64,000 nucleotides of DNA, taken from contig JAVBRD010000031.1 of NCBI GenBank assembly GCA_031548365.1, positions 10,251-74,250 on the forward strand. Reading direction: 5' to 3'. Numbering within the stretch: position 1 is the first letter of the stretch; every line of letters starts with the position of its first letter. This stretch comes from JAVBRD01 sp031548365. GTDB taxonomy: Bacteria > Bacillota > Clostridia > Christensenellales > UBA1750. Below are positions 16,144-24,148 of this stretch, in pieces. The notes beneath the pieces are model-generated. The model was not told where the DNA came from and did not search any database. It saw nothing but the letters and a program-made list of their open reading frames with translations. The translations under genes were made by a program, and so were the position numbers.

Positions 16144-16172
16144 AGTATATCAGAGGAAATCCGTGCTGTCAA
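16144..16172 (-). promoter_or_regulatory. Sigma-A promoter of the aspS leader
   Basis: Minus strand TTGACA (16172-16167), 17-base spacer, TATACT (16149-16144). The -35 box overlaps the stop codon of the upstream TspO-like gene. Confidence 0.85.
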
Positions 16173-16630
16173 TTGATCAGCACGGTCACATACGCGGCTG
16201 CCGTAAGCGCTGCGCAAAAGGCCACGCGGGGGAGCCAGATGAGCGGGAGCCAGCGTGTTACGCGCCAGAGCGCGCGGGTGAGCGCCGCGCCGAGTACCAG
16301 TTGGGTACAAGAGGCGATGAATGCGGCGAACGGGAACGCGATGGTGAATAATGCAAGCGCGAAAAGTGTGTCGCACGCTGCATGGGCGAGGAAGAGAAGC
16401 AAAGCTTTTCGGTCGCCCGAGGGGCGAGGAAACACGATTCCTGTCGCGGTGAGCGAGAGCAGCGAGAACCCGCATGAGACGATTGAGGCGAGTAATGGGA
16501 CGGGAGGGAGCGCGAGTAAGTCGAAGCGGTCAGAACGAAGCAAATACAGCGCTGCGGTCGACAGTCCGCACAACAGCGCTAAACCCACTGAGTGGAGCAC
16601 CTTCTTAACCTGTGGCCGCACATCCATCAC
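16169..16630 (-). CDS. TspO/MBR-like integral membrane protein
   Basis: 153 residues with about five hydrophobic helices, the usual TspO size. The C-terminal third follows the TspO pattern: a helix with LFLAHAACDTLF, then ALWRVTRWLPLIWLPRVAF and a final helix ending LIN, compared with the family's WRVSR..ALLLLPYL...LN. The tryptophan-rich ligand-binding residues of classical TspO are mostly missing, so it is divergent. It lies 24 bases after rluD on the same strand. TspO proteins bind porphyrins and sterols; the role here is unknown. Confidence 0.55.
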   Translation of the reverse strand: MMDVRPQVKKVLHSVGLALLCGLSTAALYLLRSDRFDLLALPPVPLLASIVSCGFSLLSLTATGIVFPRPSGDRKALLLFLAHAACDTLFALALFTIAFPFAAFIASCTQLVLGAALTRALWRVTRWLPLIWLPRVAFCAALTAAAYVTVLIN

Positions 16631-16654
16631 CTCGAGAATGCATATGCGGACCCC

Positions 16655-17563
16655 TTACGTCTTAAGCCTCGCCATCTCTCGGATCATCCGCTCAGGGAGT
16701 GGTGCGGTCAGTTCGATCCACTCGCCGGTTCGGGGGTGATGAAAGCCGATGGTGTGCGCGTGCAGGAGCTGTCCTTGGGTCATTTTGCGGTCAGAAGCCC
16801 AGCCATAGACGGCGTCTCCGATCACGGGATGTCCGAGGTGCGCCATGTGCACGCGGATTTGGTGCGTTCGTCCCGTATGGAGTGTGCACTCAACAAGGCT
16901 TGCGGTTTTTCCACGCTCAATCACGCGATAATCCGTGACCGCGCGCCGCCCGCCTTTCACGATAGCCATGCGCTTTCGTTCGACTGGATGGCGCGCGATG
17001 GGCAGATCGACCGTACCCACGTCTTCTTTGGGCGCACCATGCACGATGGCGATGTACACGCGCTTGACGTTGTGCTCCTTGAAATCTGCCGCGAGTTTTT
17101 GATGCGCGAAGTCGTTCTTGGCGATGATGAGCGTACCGCTTGTGTCCTTGTCCAGCCTGTGGACGATGCCCGGACGCTCCTCGCCGCCGATCCCGGACAA
17201 GTCGGCGCAGTGCGCGAGCAGAGCATGCACAAGCGTACCCGTGTCGTGTCCTGCGGAAGGGTGAACGACGACGCCTGCGGGCTTGTTCAGCACAAGCACG
17301 TCGGTATCCTCGTATAAGACATCGACGGGAACGTCTTCGGGCGTGAGCGCGGCGGGTTTGAGCGGGGGGATATTCACGCGCACGAGCTGCCCCGCGCGCA
17401 GCTTTTGCCCCGCCTTAGCGAGCGGGCGGCCATCAACCGTCACGCGTTCGTCTTCGATCAACGACGCCGCGCGTGAGCGGGTCACGGAAGCGATCTGTGC
17501 CGCGTAGACGTCCGCGCGCACACCTTCTAGCTCGTCGGGGACGATGCTTTCATGGTGCGTCAT
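16655..17563 (-). CDS. rluD: Large-subunit rRNA pseudouridine synthase, RluA/RluD family
   Basis: Converts uridine to pseudouridine in 23S rRNA. 302 residues from ATG 17563, which overlaps the lspA stop by 14 bases; an in-frame ATG at 17614 is possible. N-terminal S4 RNA-binding domain (RSRAASLIEDERVTVDG) then the catalytic domain with GIVHRLDKDTSG (catalytic Asp) and HTGRTHQIRVHMAHLGHPVIGD. Pairing with lspA is conserved throughout Bacillota (ylyB position). Confidence 0.93.
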   Translation of the reverse strand: MTHHESIVPDELEGVRADVYAAQIASVTRSRAASLIEDERVTVDGRPLAKAGQKLRAGQLVRVNIPPLKPAALTPEDVPVDVLYEDTDVLVLNKPAGVVVHPSAGHDTGTLVHALLAHCADLSGIGGEERPGIVHRLDKDTSGTLIIAKNDFAHQKLAADFKEHNVKRVYIAIVHGAPKEDVGTVDLPIARHPVERKRMAIVKGGRRAVTDYRVIERGKTASLVECTLHTGRTHQIRVHMAHLGHPVIGDAVYGWASDRKMTQGQLLHAHTIGFHHPRTGEWIELTAPLPERMIREMARLKT

Positions 17564-18044
17564 GGCTTTGGCCGTCCGGCGCGGAGGCTTTTCTCTTTGC
17601 GGCGACATCCTCAAACAGCAGGTACGCCGCGAACAAAATGACGCCGCATACCGCGCAAATATCGGCGACGTTGAAAACCGCGAAATTGATCAGCCGGAAA
17701 TCAAAGAAATCCACGACATAGCCTTGTGACGCGCGGTCGATTAGGTTGCCAAGGCCGCCGCCCAGGATCAGCCCAAGGGACGCGAGATAAAACGGCGAGC
17801 CCGTTTTTCGCTTCCTGATGATCTCCCAGATCACGGCGCACATCGCGATGCCGGTCACAATGAGCAGAAACATGCGCTGCCCTTCCAGCACACCGAACGC
17901 CGCACCGCGATTCTCGACATATGTCAAGTGAAAAACGCGTTCGATGAGCGGTATGGAGCCGCTTGGGGCAAGCTCGGAGACGGCCCATGCCTTGGTGATC
18001 CGGTCCAAAACCAGCCCGGCGGCTGCAAACAGAAAAGCCAGCAT
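17550..18044 (-). CDS. lspA: Lipoprotein signal peptidase (signal peptidase II)
   Basis: Membrane aspartyl protease that cleaves signal peptides of prolipoproteins, such as those encoded at 5.8-8.9 kb and 43.7 kb. 164 residues, four helices. Conserved motifs NRGAAFG, GGGLGNLIDRASQGYVVDFFDF and FNVADI provide the two catalytic aspartates. ATG 18044 has GGAGG at a good distance. Translationally overlapped with rluD. Confidence 0.96.
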   Translation of the reverse strand: MLAFLFAAAGLVLDRITKAWAVSELAPSGSIPLIERVFHLTYVENRGAAFGVLEGQRMFLLIVTGIAMCAVIWEIIRKRKTGSPFYLASLGLILGGGLGNLIDRASQGYVVDFFDFRLINFAVFNVADICAVCGVILFAAYLLFEDVAAKRKASAPDGQSHDAP

Positions 18045-18086
18045 GCGTTGTTCCTCCAAAAACTTCGCCGCCGAAAACCGGCGGCG

Positions 18087-18404
18087 TCACAGTTTTTCCT
18101 GCACCATGCGGATGATATCGGCGACAAAACCGGTCATGCCATCCACAGTTAATCGCTGTAAAAACGCGATCACAATCGCGCCCAAGATGGTGAACCCGAT
18201 CGCCATGCCGAAGCCGCGAGCGACACCGGCCATAAAGTTGACGATCAAGACACGCCGCTTGTTTCTGAGATAGGAGATGTACTCGTCCAGCCCCAGGCGC
18301 TCCATTTCGTCTGCTATTCGTTCAAGACGCTCAAGCGCGTCGTCCTTCAGCGCCAAGGCATTCCCTCCGCGGAAATCATCTTCGTCCGCACAAAGTATGC
18401 CCAC
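18087..18404 (-). CDS. DUF5665 membrane protein
   Basis: 105 residues: a soluble N-terminal helix pair (DALERLERIADEMERLGLDEYISYL) and one or two hydrophobic segments starting NFMAGVARGFGMAIGFTILGAIVIAFL. This matches the small DUF5665 family found near divIVA/lspA in Clostridia. Function unknown; position suggests envelope or division. Confidence 0.75.
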   Translation of the reverse strand: MGILCADEDDFRGGNALALKDDALERLERIADEMERLGLDEYISYLRNKRRVLIVNFMAGVARGFGMAIGFTILGAIVIAFLQRLTVDGMTGFVADIIRMVQEKL

Positions 18405-18412
18405 GAAACATT

Positions 18413-19018
18413 TTACAGCATACCCATGAGTTTGCTCACCTGCGCGCGCAAGTCCTCACGCGCTTTGGCGATATCGGCGTGGACAGCGTCGCGTTCGGCG
18501 CGCGCGGATGCGACCTCAGTGTTCGCTCCGGCGATGATGCTCTCCCGCTCTTCGTTTGCGGCCTGAAGCATAGCGTCACACTGCGTTTTCGCGGCGGCTA
18601 TGCTCGCCTCGTTTTCCCTGGCGATCGCTTCAGATTCAGCGCTCAGTCGATCCCGCTCCGCGCACGCGTCGGCGAGCAGCCTCTCGCGCTCGGCGTTGAT
18701 TCCGGAAAGCTCATCCTGAGCGCGCTTCGAAGCGTCCGCGATGATCTCATCCGCTTTGCGGTTTGCGCTCGCGATGCTCTCGTCTATGCTCATTTGCGCG
18801 GTGTTCAGCATCTCGCGAAGCGCGGGTTCTAGCTTGGCGAGACGTTCGACTTCTTTTTCAAGCTCTGCGACTTTGGCGGCCATCTCATCTTTTTCTTTAT
18901 CGCGCAAGCTGATGTCCAACGATAGTTTATCAAGGAACTCATCGACCTCAATCTCGCTGTAGCCGCGAATCTTTTTGCCGAACACTTTTTTGTTGATGTC
19001 GTCGACAGTGAAACGCAT
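18413..19018 (-). CDS. divIVA: DivIVA-type cell-division/polarity protein
   Basis: 201 residues. The N-terminal lipid-binding segment fits DivIVA (FTVDDINKKVFGKKIRGYSEIEVDEFLDKL), followed by a long coiled coil rich in Glu/Ala/Arg. DivIVA marks negatively curved membrane at poles and septa. GGAGGAG lies 7 bases before the ATG. Last division gene of the ylm cluster, one base after ylmH. Confidence 0.93.
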   Translation of the reverse strand: MRFTVDDINKKVFGKKIRGYSEIEVDEFLDKLSLDISLRDKEKDEMAAKVAELEKEVERLAKLEPALREMLNTAQMSIDESIASANRKADEIIADASKRAQDELSGINAERERLLADACAERDRLSAESEAIARENEASIAAAKTQCDAMLQAANEERESIIAGANTEVASARAERDAVHADIAKAREDLRAQVSKLMGML

Positions 19019-19019
19019 G

Positions 19020-19775
19020 TTAACTCCTCCGCTTCGATTTCCATACGGCTAATAAAAGAAAGTACCGTTCTTTCCGCGACTGTCCGCCGATCTCGCTGAG
19101 CCGGAAACGGCCCAGACCGCGCGCAGAGACGATGTCGTTTTCTTTGAGCGGCAGATCGCCGCGTAGCGTGGGTGTGTGGTTGACGCTCACCCGCGCAAGC
19201 TCGACCACCTCGCGCGCGTCCCCGCGGGAGAGCGAAAACGCCAGCGCCAGCACGGCGTCAAGTCGTACGGACGCGACGGTTCCCCGCACGGCCAAGGGCG
19301 GCTCGGGGTCGGGAAGGGGCGCATCCGGATTGACGCGAACGCTCACGGGCGCGCGCCCGCATGACATCAGGGTTTGGCAGATGAACCCCGAAACGGATCT
19401 AAGGACATACGCCACCGCGCACTTCTCACCCGCGTGGATGTCGCCCAGCGTGTCGCGCTCAAGTCCGAGCGCGAGCAGCGCGCCCATGATGTCGCGGTGC
19501 TGCGGCGCGGCGCTGTGCGCGCTCCACGTGATTTCCAAAGCGTCCACAGGGAAGTTCGCGCGTACGTCCTCGTCATCGCTTATGCAGGCGACAACGCGCT
19601 CACAATCCTCCGAACCGCCGTAAAAGACGATGCCAAGACCCGCGCGCTTTGCCTCAATTCTGTATTTTTCCGCGCTCGCGGGATCTAGAAAGGGCGTGAA
19701 CGCCGACTTCCCCGCGGCACACGAACGCGCCAGATCGGCGAAGCGCCGGTCAGGCGAGGGTGAAGTAGACGGCAT
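19020..19775 (-). CDS. ylmH: YlmH, S4-domain RNA-binding protein
   Basis: 251 residues. The central region has the YlmH pattern (HRDIMGALLALGLERDTLGDI) and the C-terminal S4 domain appears as RLDAVLALAFSLSRGDAREVVELARVSVNH...LKENDIVSARGLGRF. YlmH homologs bind ribosome-associated RNA and assist stalled-ribosome rescue. The start overlaps ylmG by 26 bases and lacks a clear ribosome binding site, so coupled translation or a later start is possible. Confidence 0.88.
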   Translation of the reverse strand: MPSTSPSPDRRFADLARSCAAGKSAFTPFLDPASAEKYRIEAKRAGLGIVFYGGSEDCERVVACISDDEDVRANFPVDALEITWSAHSAAPQHRDIMGALLALGLERDTLGDIHAGEKCAVAYVLRSVSGFICQTLMSCGRAPVSVRVNPDAPLPDPEPPLAVRGTVASVRLDAVLALAFSLSRGDAREVVELARVSVNHTPTLRGDLPLKENDIVSARGLGRFRLSEIGGQSRKERYFLLLAVWKSKRRS

Positions 19776-20040
19776 ACATGATAACGTTGCTCAAGAGCTG
19801 TAGGCACACATACGCAAGTATCCCGCTGAAATCGAGCGGAATGTGTGTTTTTTGCATGATCCACATACCGAGCGGGCGAAATGGGGCGATAAGCGGCCCC
19901 GTCACGCGACCCAGCATCTGGCGGATTGGGTTGAACGGGGGCAGTATCCACGAAAGGATAGCGTCAGCAATCAGGATGTATCCGAGGATGCGCAATAGAA
20001 GGGTGACCGCGTTGGCAAAAATCAGCACCGTTGAAAGCAT
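19750..20040 (-). CDS. ylmG: YggT-family membrane protein YlmG
   Basis: 96 residues with two YggT-type hydrophobic segments; hallmark ILIADAILSWILPPFNPIRQMLGRVTGP and PFRPLG. The family affects nucleoid or septum organisation and lies next to sepF across Gram-positives. AAGGCGGT precedes the ATG by 5 bases. Confidence 0.93.
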   Translation of the reverse strand: MLSTVLIFANAVTLLLRILGYILIADAILSWILPPFNPIRQMLGRVTGPLIAPFRPLGMWIMQKTHIPLDFSGILAYVCLQLLSNVIMYAVYFTLA

Positions 20041-20058
20041 ATGTAACCGCCTTGTCTG

Positions 20059-20682
20059 TTATTCGCCGCGCCTGAAGTAACGGCCCTGGCTGGCGGCGGC
20101 CGCCTGCGTGTTGACGGGTTGTGCGGGACTGTCGTCGTATTCGCCCTCGACCTCCACGCCGTACGGGGCGACAAGGTATACGTTGGGTCCGCAGCAGCGG
20201 TGCGTCGCCTGGAGCGCGTACGCCGCGCCCCCGAGCACGTCAAGAACGCGGCGCGCGTCCACAGCGTTGAGCTTCTCGATGTTGACATTGGTCGTGATGC
20301 CGTCGAGCAGGTTGTCAATGACGGTGTTGACCTGCTGGAAGCTGTCGATGACCACGATATCCTGTCGGTTTGCTGACACGGCGGTACGCCCCCTAACCTG
20401 CGAGGATGAAGATGACGACGAGTAGGACGGCGAAAACGCGGAGCTTGAGACTGATGCGCGGCTGGACGTCGCGTTCGGGTAATTGATGATTTTTCCATTC
20501 GACGCGTGATCCGCTGTCGTCTGGTAGTCCTCTTCCGAGGACGCGGTGTAAGGGCGGCGCTGAACAGCAGGCGCGGGCGGCTCGTTGTACGCCGGAGTCT
20601 CTCGCTGCTCGAGAACCTCTTCTTCGCCGTCGTCACTGGAAAAACCGATGCCATTGAGAACGCGATTCCAAAAACTACTCAT
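20059..20682 (-). CDS. sepF: Cell division protein SepF
   Basis: FtsZ-binding membrane anchor; polymerises into arcs at the septum. 207 residues from ATG 20682 (AAGG nine bases upstream), longer than the ~150 usual. Amphipathic N-terminal helix (MSSFWNRVLNGIGF), then a ~90-residue linker very rich in Ser, Thr, Pro and Tyr including a run of Ser, and the SepF core IVVIDSFQQVNTVIDNLLDG...RRVLDVLGGAAYAL...NVYLVAPYGVEV. The long linker is lineage-specific. Confidence 0.93.
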   Translation of the reverse strand: MSSFWNRVLNGIGFSSDDGEEEVLEQRETPAYNEPPAPAVQRRPYTASSEEDYQTTADHASNGKIINYPNATSSRASVSSSAFSPSYSSSSSSSQVRGRTAVSANRQDIVVIDSFQQVNTVIDNLLDGITTNVNIEKLNAVDARRVLDVLGGAAYALQATHRCCGPNVYLVAPYGVEVEGEYDDSPAQPVNTQAAAASQGRYFRRGE

Positions 20683-20746
20683 CGCAACCATCCTTCTGGT
20701 TTCTAATGCATCTCCGAACCGGATACAGGGAAGACCGTGCGTGCAG

Positions 20747-21424
20747 TTACTGCCTGGGGCCGAACAGCCATGTACCCACGCGAATCATGTTCGATCCTTC
20801 CTCAAGCGCAACGGCGAAATCACCGCTCATGCCCATGGAGAGGTGCCGCATGATGATGCCGGGCGGCGCGTCCGCAGCCAGCCGTTCAAAAAGTGCGCGC
20901 GCCTGACGGAAAACCGGCCTTGCGTCCTGCGGATCGGGGACGTACGGAGCGACAGTCATCAGTCCGAGAACCGAGATGCCGCGCATGCCGGATGCCAAGT
21001 CAAGAAACGCGGGAAGCGCTTCGGGTGTGATACCGCCTTTTTGGGGCTCACTTGCGAGCGAAATTTCCACGAGCACGGGTATCGCCCTGCCGAGGGTTTC
21101 GCCCGCGCGGTTGAGCGCGGTTGCGAGGGAGGCGCGGTCGAGCGAGTGGATCAGGTGCGCGTCGCGCGCGACGTCGAGCGCCTTGTTGCTTTGCAGCTGT
21201 CCGATAAAGTGCTTGCGAAACACCGGGGAGAGGTGTGGGCGTTTTTCAGCGAGCTCTTGAGCGCGGTTTTCCCCGATATCGAGGATCCCCGCGTCCGCGA
21301 GCAGGTTGATGTCGTCTGCGCCAATCGTTTTGGTTGCCGCGACCACCGTCACGTTGCCGCTCGAGTGCCGGGAGATCACCGCCTTGAGGCGGGAGATTCG
21401 CTCATACAGGACATTCGCATCCAT
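20747..21424 (-). CDS. ylmE: PLP-binding YggS-family protein YlmE
   Basis: 225 residues; pyridoxal-phosphate homeostasis protein with alanine-racemase-like barrel. Lys of VAATKT (~31) is the Schiff-base residue; further motifs IGENRAQEL, HFIGQLQSNK, HSLDR and LSMGMSGDFAVALEEGSNMIRVGTWLFG. First of the ylmE-sepF-ylmG-ylmH-divIVA block, the conserved order in Bacillota. Confidence 0.95.
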   Translation of the reverse strand: MDANVLYERISRLKAVISRHSSGNVTVVAATKTIGADDINLLADAGILDIGENRAQELAEKRPHLSPVFRKHFIGQLQSNKALDVARDAHLIHSLDRASLATALNRAGETLGRAIPVLVEISLASEPQKGGITPEALPAFLDLASGMRGISVLGLMTVAPYVPDPQDARPVFRQARALFERLAADAPPGIIMRHLSMGMSGDFAVALEEGSNMIRVGTWLFGPRQ

Positions 21425-21577
21425 GAAAAGTACCTCGCACAGCCAATTGTGCCCTTCGCGCCAGTGTTTAGCACAGCAAAACTTTGGTTATACGGCAAAC
21501 GGGAAAACTGAAACGACGCTTTGCATCCGGGAGAAAACCACGAAGGAAGCCGGGTTTTGTGTACCTGAACACTGTGG

Positions 21578-22825
21578 TTACGGTTCCAGCTTAACGCTTT
21601 GTCCCACGCGCAATTCTCCGGTGGTGACGGGTTCGACCAGCGCGTTGCTTTTATCGCGAGCGAGAACGATGACGTCCACGGTCGTGCCATCCGTAAGCGT
21701 GACGGCGGAACCATCCCCGTAGAGCGCGTCGATGGGCACGATCATGCCCTCCTGCGTCCCGCCGACCGATATATCGGCTTTGCGTTGAGAGATAAAGGAG
21801 GCGATCTCCTCAACGACCTCAAGCACCACCAGCTGCTCACGCGCGTCCGAGACGACGCGGCGAACCGTGGCCACGCATGACAGATTAGCGCTTTTGATGT
21901 GCACGGGGACCTTCTGGTCGAGCGCGTAGGTGTTGTCCTTGGGCAAAAGCGCGATCAGAGCGAAATGCTCGGGATTGACTACGCGGAATATCGGGCGTTC
22001 ACCTTTAGCGCCGGACTGTATTTCGACCTCGCGCGACTTGAGCAGCGTGCGCGCTTGCGATACATCCACCTGCTCGAGCGCGATGTAAGTGAACACGGGT
22101 TCAAGCCCATCCAAGTAATAGGACACAACGCCCGATGAGCCTGCGTTGACCACGGTTTTGAGGCTTTCAACGCGCGCGCGGATATTTTTCTCTTGGTCGT
22201 AGAGCTGCTGCAGCTGTTTGTTGGCGGCCGTGTCGCGCTGGAGGAACTCGTGGCGGTCACTGATCAGATAGCCGAGGTCGTTTTCCGCTTTGTACAGGCC
22301 GATTTGTGTGTCCCCGCGCGCGATCGCCGTGATCTGTTTGAGCTGATCCGCAATCCGACTGTCGAGCTGGCGTAAACTTTGGTCGTTGACATCCTGCAAA
22401 AGACTGCTTTCCTGAAGCGCCTTGATCTGCATTTGCACATCCTGAAGCTTCTGCTTTTCCGTGTCGTTATAACTGCTGGTGAACACTTCGATGACGGGAT
22501 CGCCCGCCGTGACGTACCGCCCTTCCATCGCCAACGGCTGAAGCTGACCGAACGCCTTGACGCTCTGCACCGTTTCGTCATGCACCACAAGCGCTTGCGT
22601 TGACGTGGAATTGCCCACGCTGCCAAGACGCACCGAGGCGGTGGAGCGCGGAAGGAAGGGGAGAGACACCAGCACAAGCAGCAGAATGAGCGCGGACAGA
22701 AACACAAAAAAACGCGGCTGAATTTTACGGCGCGGCGGACGTCGGCCGAGGCTGCGCATAGATACCAGATTGTTTCCTGCGGTTTTCTGCATATGTGCGC
22801 TTAAATCCTTCTCTTTTTTTTCCAA
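21578..22825 (-). CDS. HlyD-like membrane-anchored adaptor protein
   Basis: About 415 residues; the TTG at 22825 is one option, ATG 22792 the other. A basic N-terminus and a single membrane helix (residues ~38-58) are followed by a large extracytoplasmic part: lipoyl/beta-barrel halves around a coiled coil rich in Gln/Leu/Asp (~120-230), with the GSSGVVSYYLDG and RVGQSVKLEP segments typical of HlyD/RND adaptor folds. Located directly upstream of ylmE, a position it takes in many Clostridia. No efflux pump is adjacent, so a cell-envelope role is more likely than export. Confidence 0.75.
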   Translation of the reverse strand: MEKKEKDLSAHMQKTAGNNLVSMRSLGRRPPRRKIQPRFFVFLSALILLLVLVSLPFLPRSTASVRLGSVGNSTSTQALVVHDETVQSVKAFGQLQPLAMEGRYVTAGDPVIEVFTSSYNDTEKQKLQDVQMQIKALQESSLLQDVNDQSLRQLDSRIADQLKQITAIARGDTQIGLYKAENDLGYLISDRHEFLQRDTAANKQLQQLYDQEKNIRARVESLKTVVNAGSSGVVSYYLDGLEPVFTYIALEQVDVSQARTLLKSREVEIQSGAKGERPIFRVVNPEHFALIALLPKDNTYALDQKVPVHIKSANLSCVATVRRVVSDAREQLVVLEVVEEIASFISQRKADISVGGTQEGMIVPIDALYGDGSAVTLTDGTTVDVIVLARDKSNALVEPVTTGELRVGQSVKLEP

Positions 22826-22857
22826 AAAATGACAATAACCCAGAAACGTTTGCTAAT

Positions 22858-23610
22858 TTATGGCGATAAGCTTGCACGAAACCGCGCGAGCAATTTTCGT
22901 TCCAACCGGGAGACGTACATCTGGGAAACGCCCAACTCATTTGCGATTTCGCGCTGTGAGAGCGAACGGGCATACCGTCCCTCTAAAATGTGCCTTTCGG
23001 TATCGCCAAGCTTTTCGACTTCGCGTGACAACCAGTCGTTGAACTCGATGCGTTCATACTCGTCGTCGGCTTGTCCAAGTGAAGCGAGGAAGTCGTCCCC
23101 GTCCTCATCCCCGAGCGCCGCGTCGAGCGAAAGCGTCTGCCGCCCCACAGAGTAGGCGAGCGCTTCCAGAACTTGATCAACACTCACATCCATGTGCGAC
23201 GCAAGCTCAGCGGGGAGCGGGGTGCGGCCCAGTGCTTGCATCAGCGCTTCGCGCGAGTCCGATAGGCGCTTTACGATCTCCGTGCCGGCGCGCGGCAGGC
23301 GGATGGGCTTGGCCTTGTCGCGAAAATAGTTTTTGACCTCGCCGATCATTGTGGGCGTCGCGAATGTGGAAAACAGGACGCCGCGTTCGCAATCGAAGCG
23401 ATCAAGAGCGCGAACGAGAGCGAGTGAAGCCACCTGATGGAGGTCGTCATAATCGACACCGCGCCCTTGATACCGCCGTGCGACGATGTCCGCGATGTAA
23501 AGGTGCTCCGCAACCAGTTGGTTTCGAAGCGATCTGTCGCGTGTTCTGCAGTACTCCTGCATCAGATCGTGGGCCGCTCGGGGGGCGGCCGTTCCGGTTT
23601 CGGCTCGCAT
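22858..23610 (-). CDS. SigB/SigF/SigG-family sigma factor
   Basis: 250-residue group-3 sigma-70 factor. Region 2 reads LVAEHLYIADIVARRYQGRGVDYDDLHQVASLALVRALDRF and FATPTMIGEVKNYFRDK; region 3 RLPRAGTEIVKRLSD; region 4 LGDTERHILEGRYARSLSQREIANELGVSQMYVSRLERK. SRLERK with SQMYVS and the missing SigG signatures make it look more like SigB/SigF than SigG. GGGAGG precedes ATG 23610. It follows an RsbW-like gene by 9 bases, so the pair is probably a sigma/anti-sigma unit. It occupies the place of sigG behind sigE. Confidence 0.85.
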   Translation of the reverse strand: MRAETGTAAPRAAHDLMQEYCRTRDRSLRNQLVAEHLYIADIVARRYQGRGVDYDDLHQVASLALVRALDRFDCERGVLFSTFATPTMIGEVKNYFRDKAKPIRLPRAGTEIVKRLSDSREALMQALGRTPLPAELASHMDVSVDQVLEALAYSVGRQTLSLDAALGDEDGDDFLASLGQADDEYERIEFNDWLSREVEKLGDTERHILEGRYARSLSQREIANELGVSQMYVSRLERKLLARFRASLSP

Positions 23611-23619
23611 GGTGCCTCC

Positions 23620-24054
23620 CTACAGCGCGGATGCGTTCTTGGCGAGCGCTATGCGGGAAATGGAGCCGTCCTTGACGTCCACCGAAACGTCGTCGACCAG
23701 CGTCTCCAGCACGTACTTGACGCATTCCGCGTCGCCCCGGTACCCGCCGACGTGGCAGCGCGGAGCGCCGTCTAGATAGAGCGAAACGCTCACGGAAGGC
23801 GTGCGCGCGAACTCAATCCGCACCAAGTCCGCCGAGTGAATCTGGCTGATCATGTAGTGAAAGGATTCGGCAACCGCAGTCATCAGGTCGTCGACTTGCT
23901 CAACGTCAAGCCCGGCGCACGCGGCGAAGCCGGAAGCTGAAAGGCGCACAATCAGCTGAAGATCCGCGTCCGAGGGGATGAGCAGCACAACCGGGCGAGC
24001 GTGCCCAAGCGCGCCGCCGAGAGATTCAGGCGTTTCAATGGTTCCGGTGTTCAT
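23620..24054 (-). CDS. Degenerate RsbW/SpoIIAB-like anti-sigma factor
   Basis: 144 residues from ATG 24054 (GGGAGGT six bases upstream). Overall size and layout match GHKL-type anti-sigma kinases: a strand-helix start, then the helix VEQVDDLMTAVAESFHYMISQIH in the place of the N box. The catalytic Asn of the N box is replaced (AESFHYM against AEAVTNA) and no DxGxG box is visible in the C-terminal half, so ATP binding is doubtful. The adjacent sigma gene supports an anti-sigma role. It could instead be a structural relative with another ligand. Confidence 0.6.
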   Translation of the reverse strand: MNTGTIETPESLGGALGHARPVVLLIPSDADLQLIVRLSASGFAACAGLDVEQVDDLMTAVAESFHYMISQIHSADLVRIEFARTPSVSVSLYLDGAPRCHVGGYRGDAECVKYVLETLVDDVSVDVKDGSISRIALAKNASAL

Positions 24055-24148
24055 GGGCCGACCTCCCATTCCTGCGACATTATACCATATCGCACGGCGT
24101 CAGGCAAAGGCATACGCCGCGTAAACTTTTCCTGACCTGAACACGGCG

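Noticed and set aside
20386..20470. Ser-rich low-complexity stretch in sepF as a repeat or insertion
   Set aside because: It stays in frame between well-conserved ends and falls in the known variable SepF linker.
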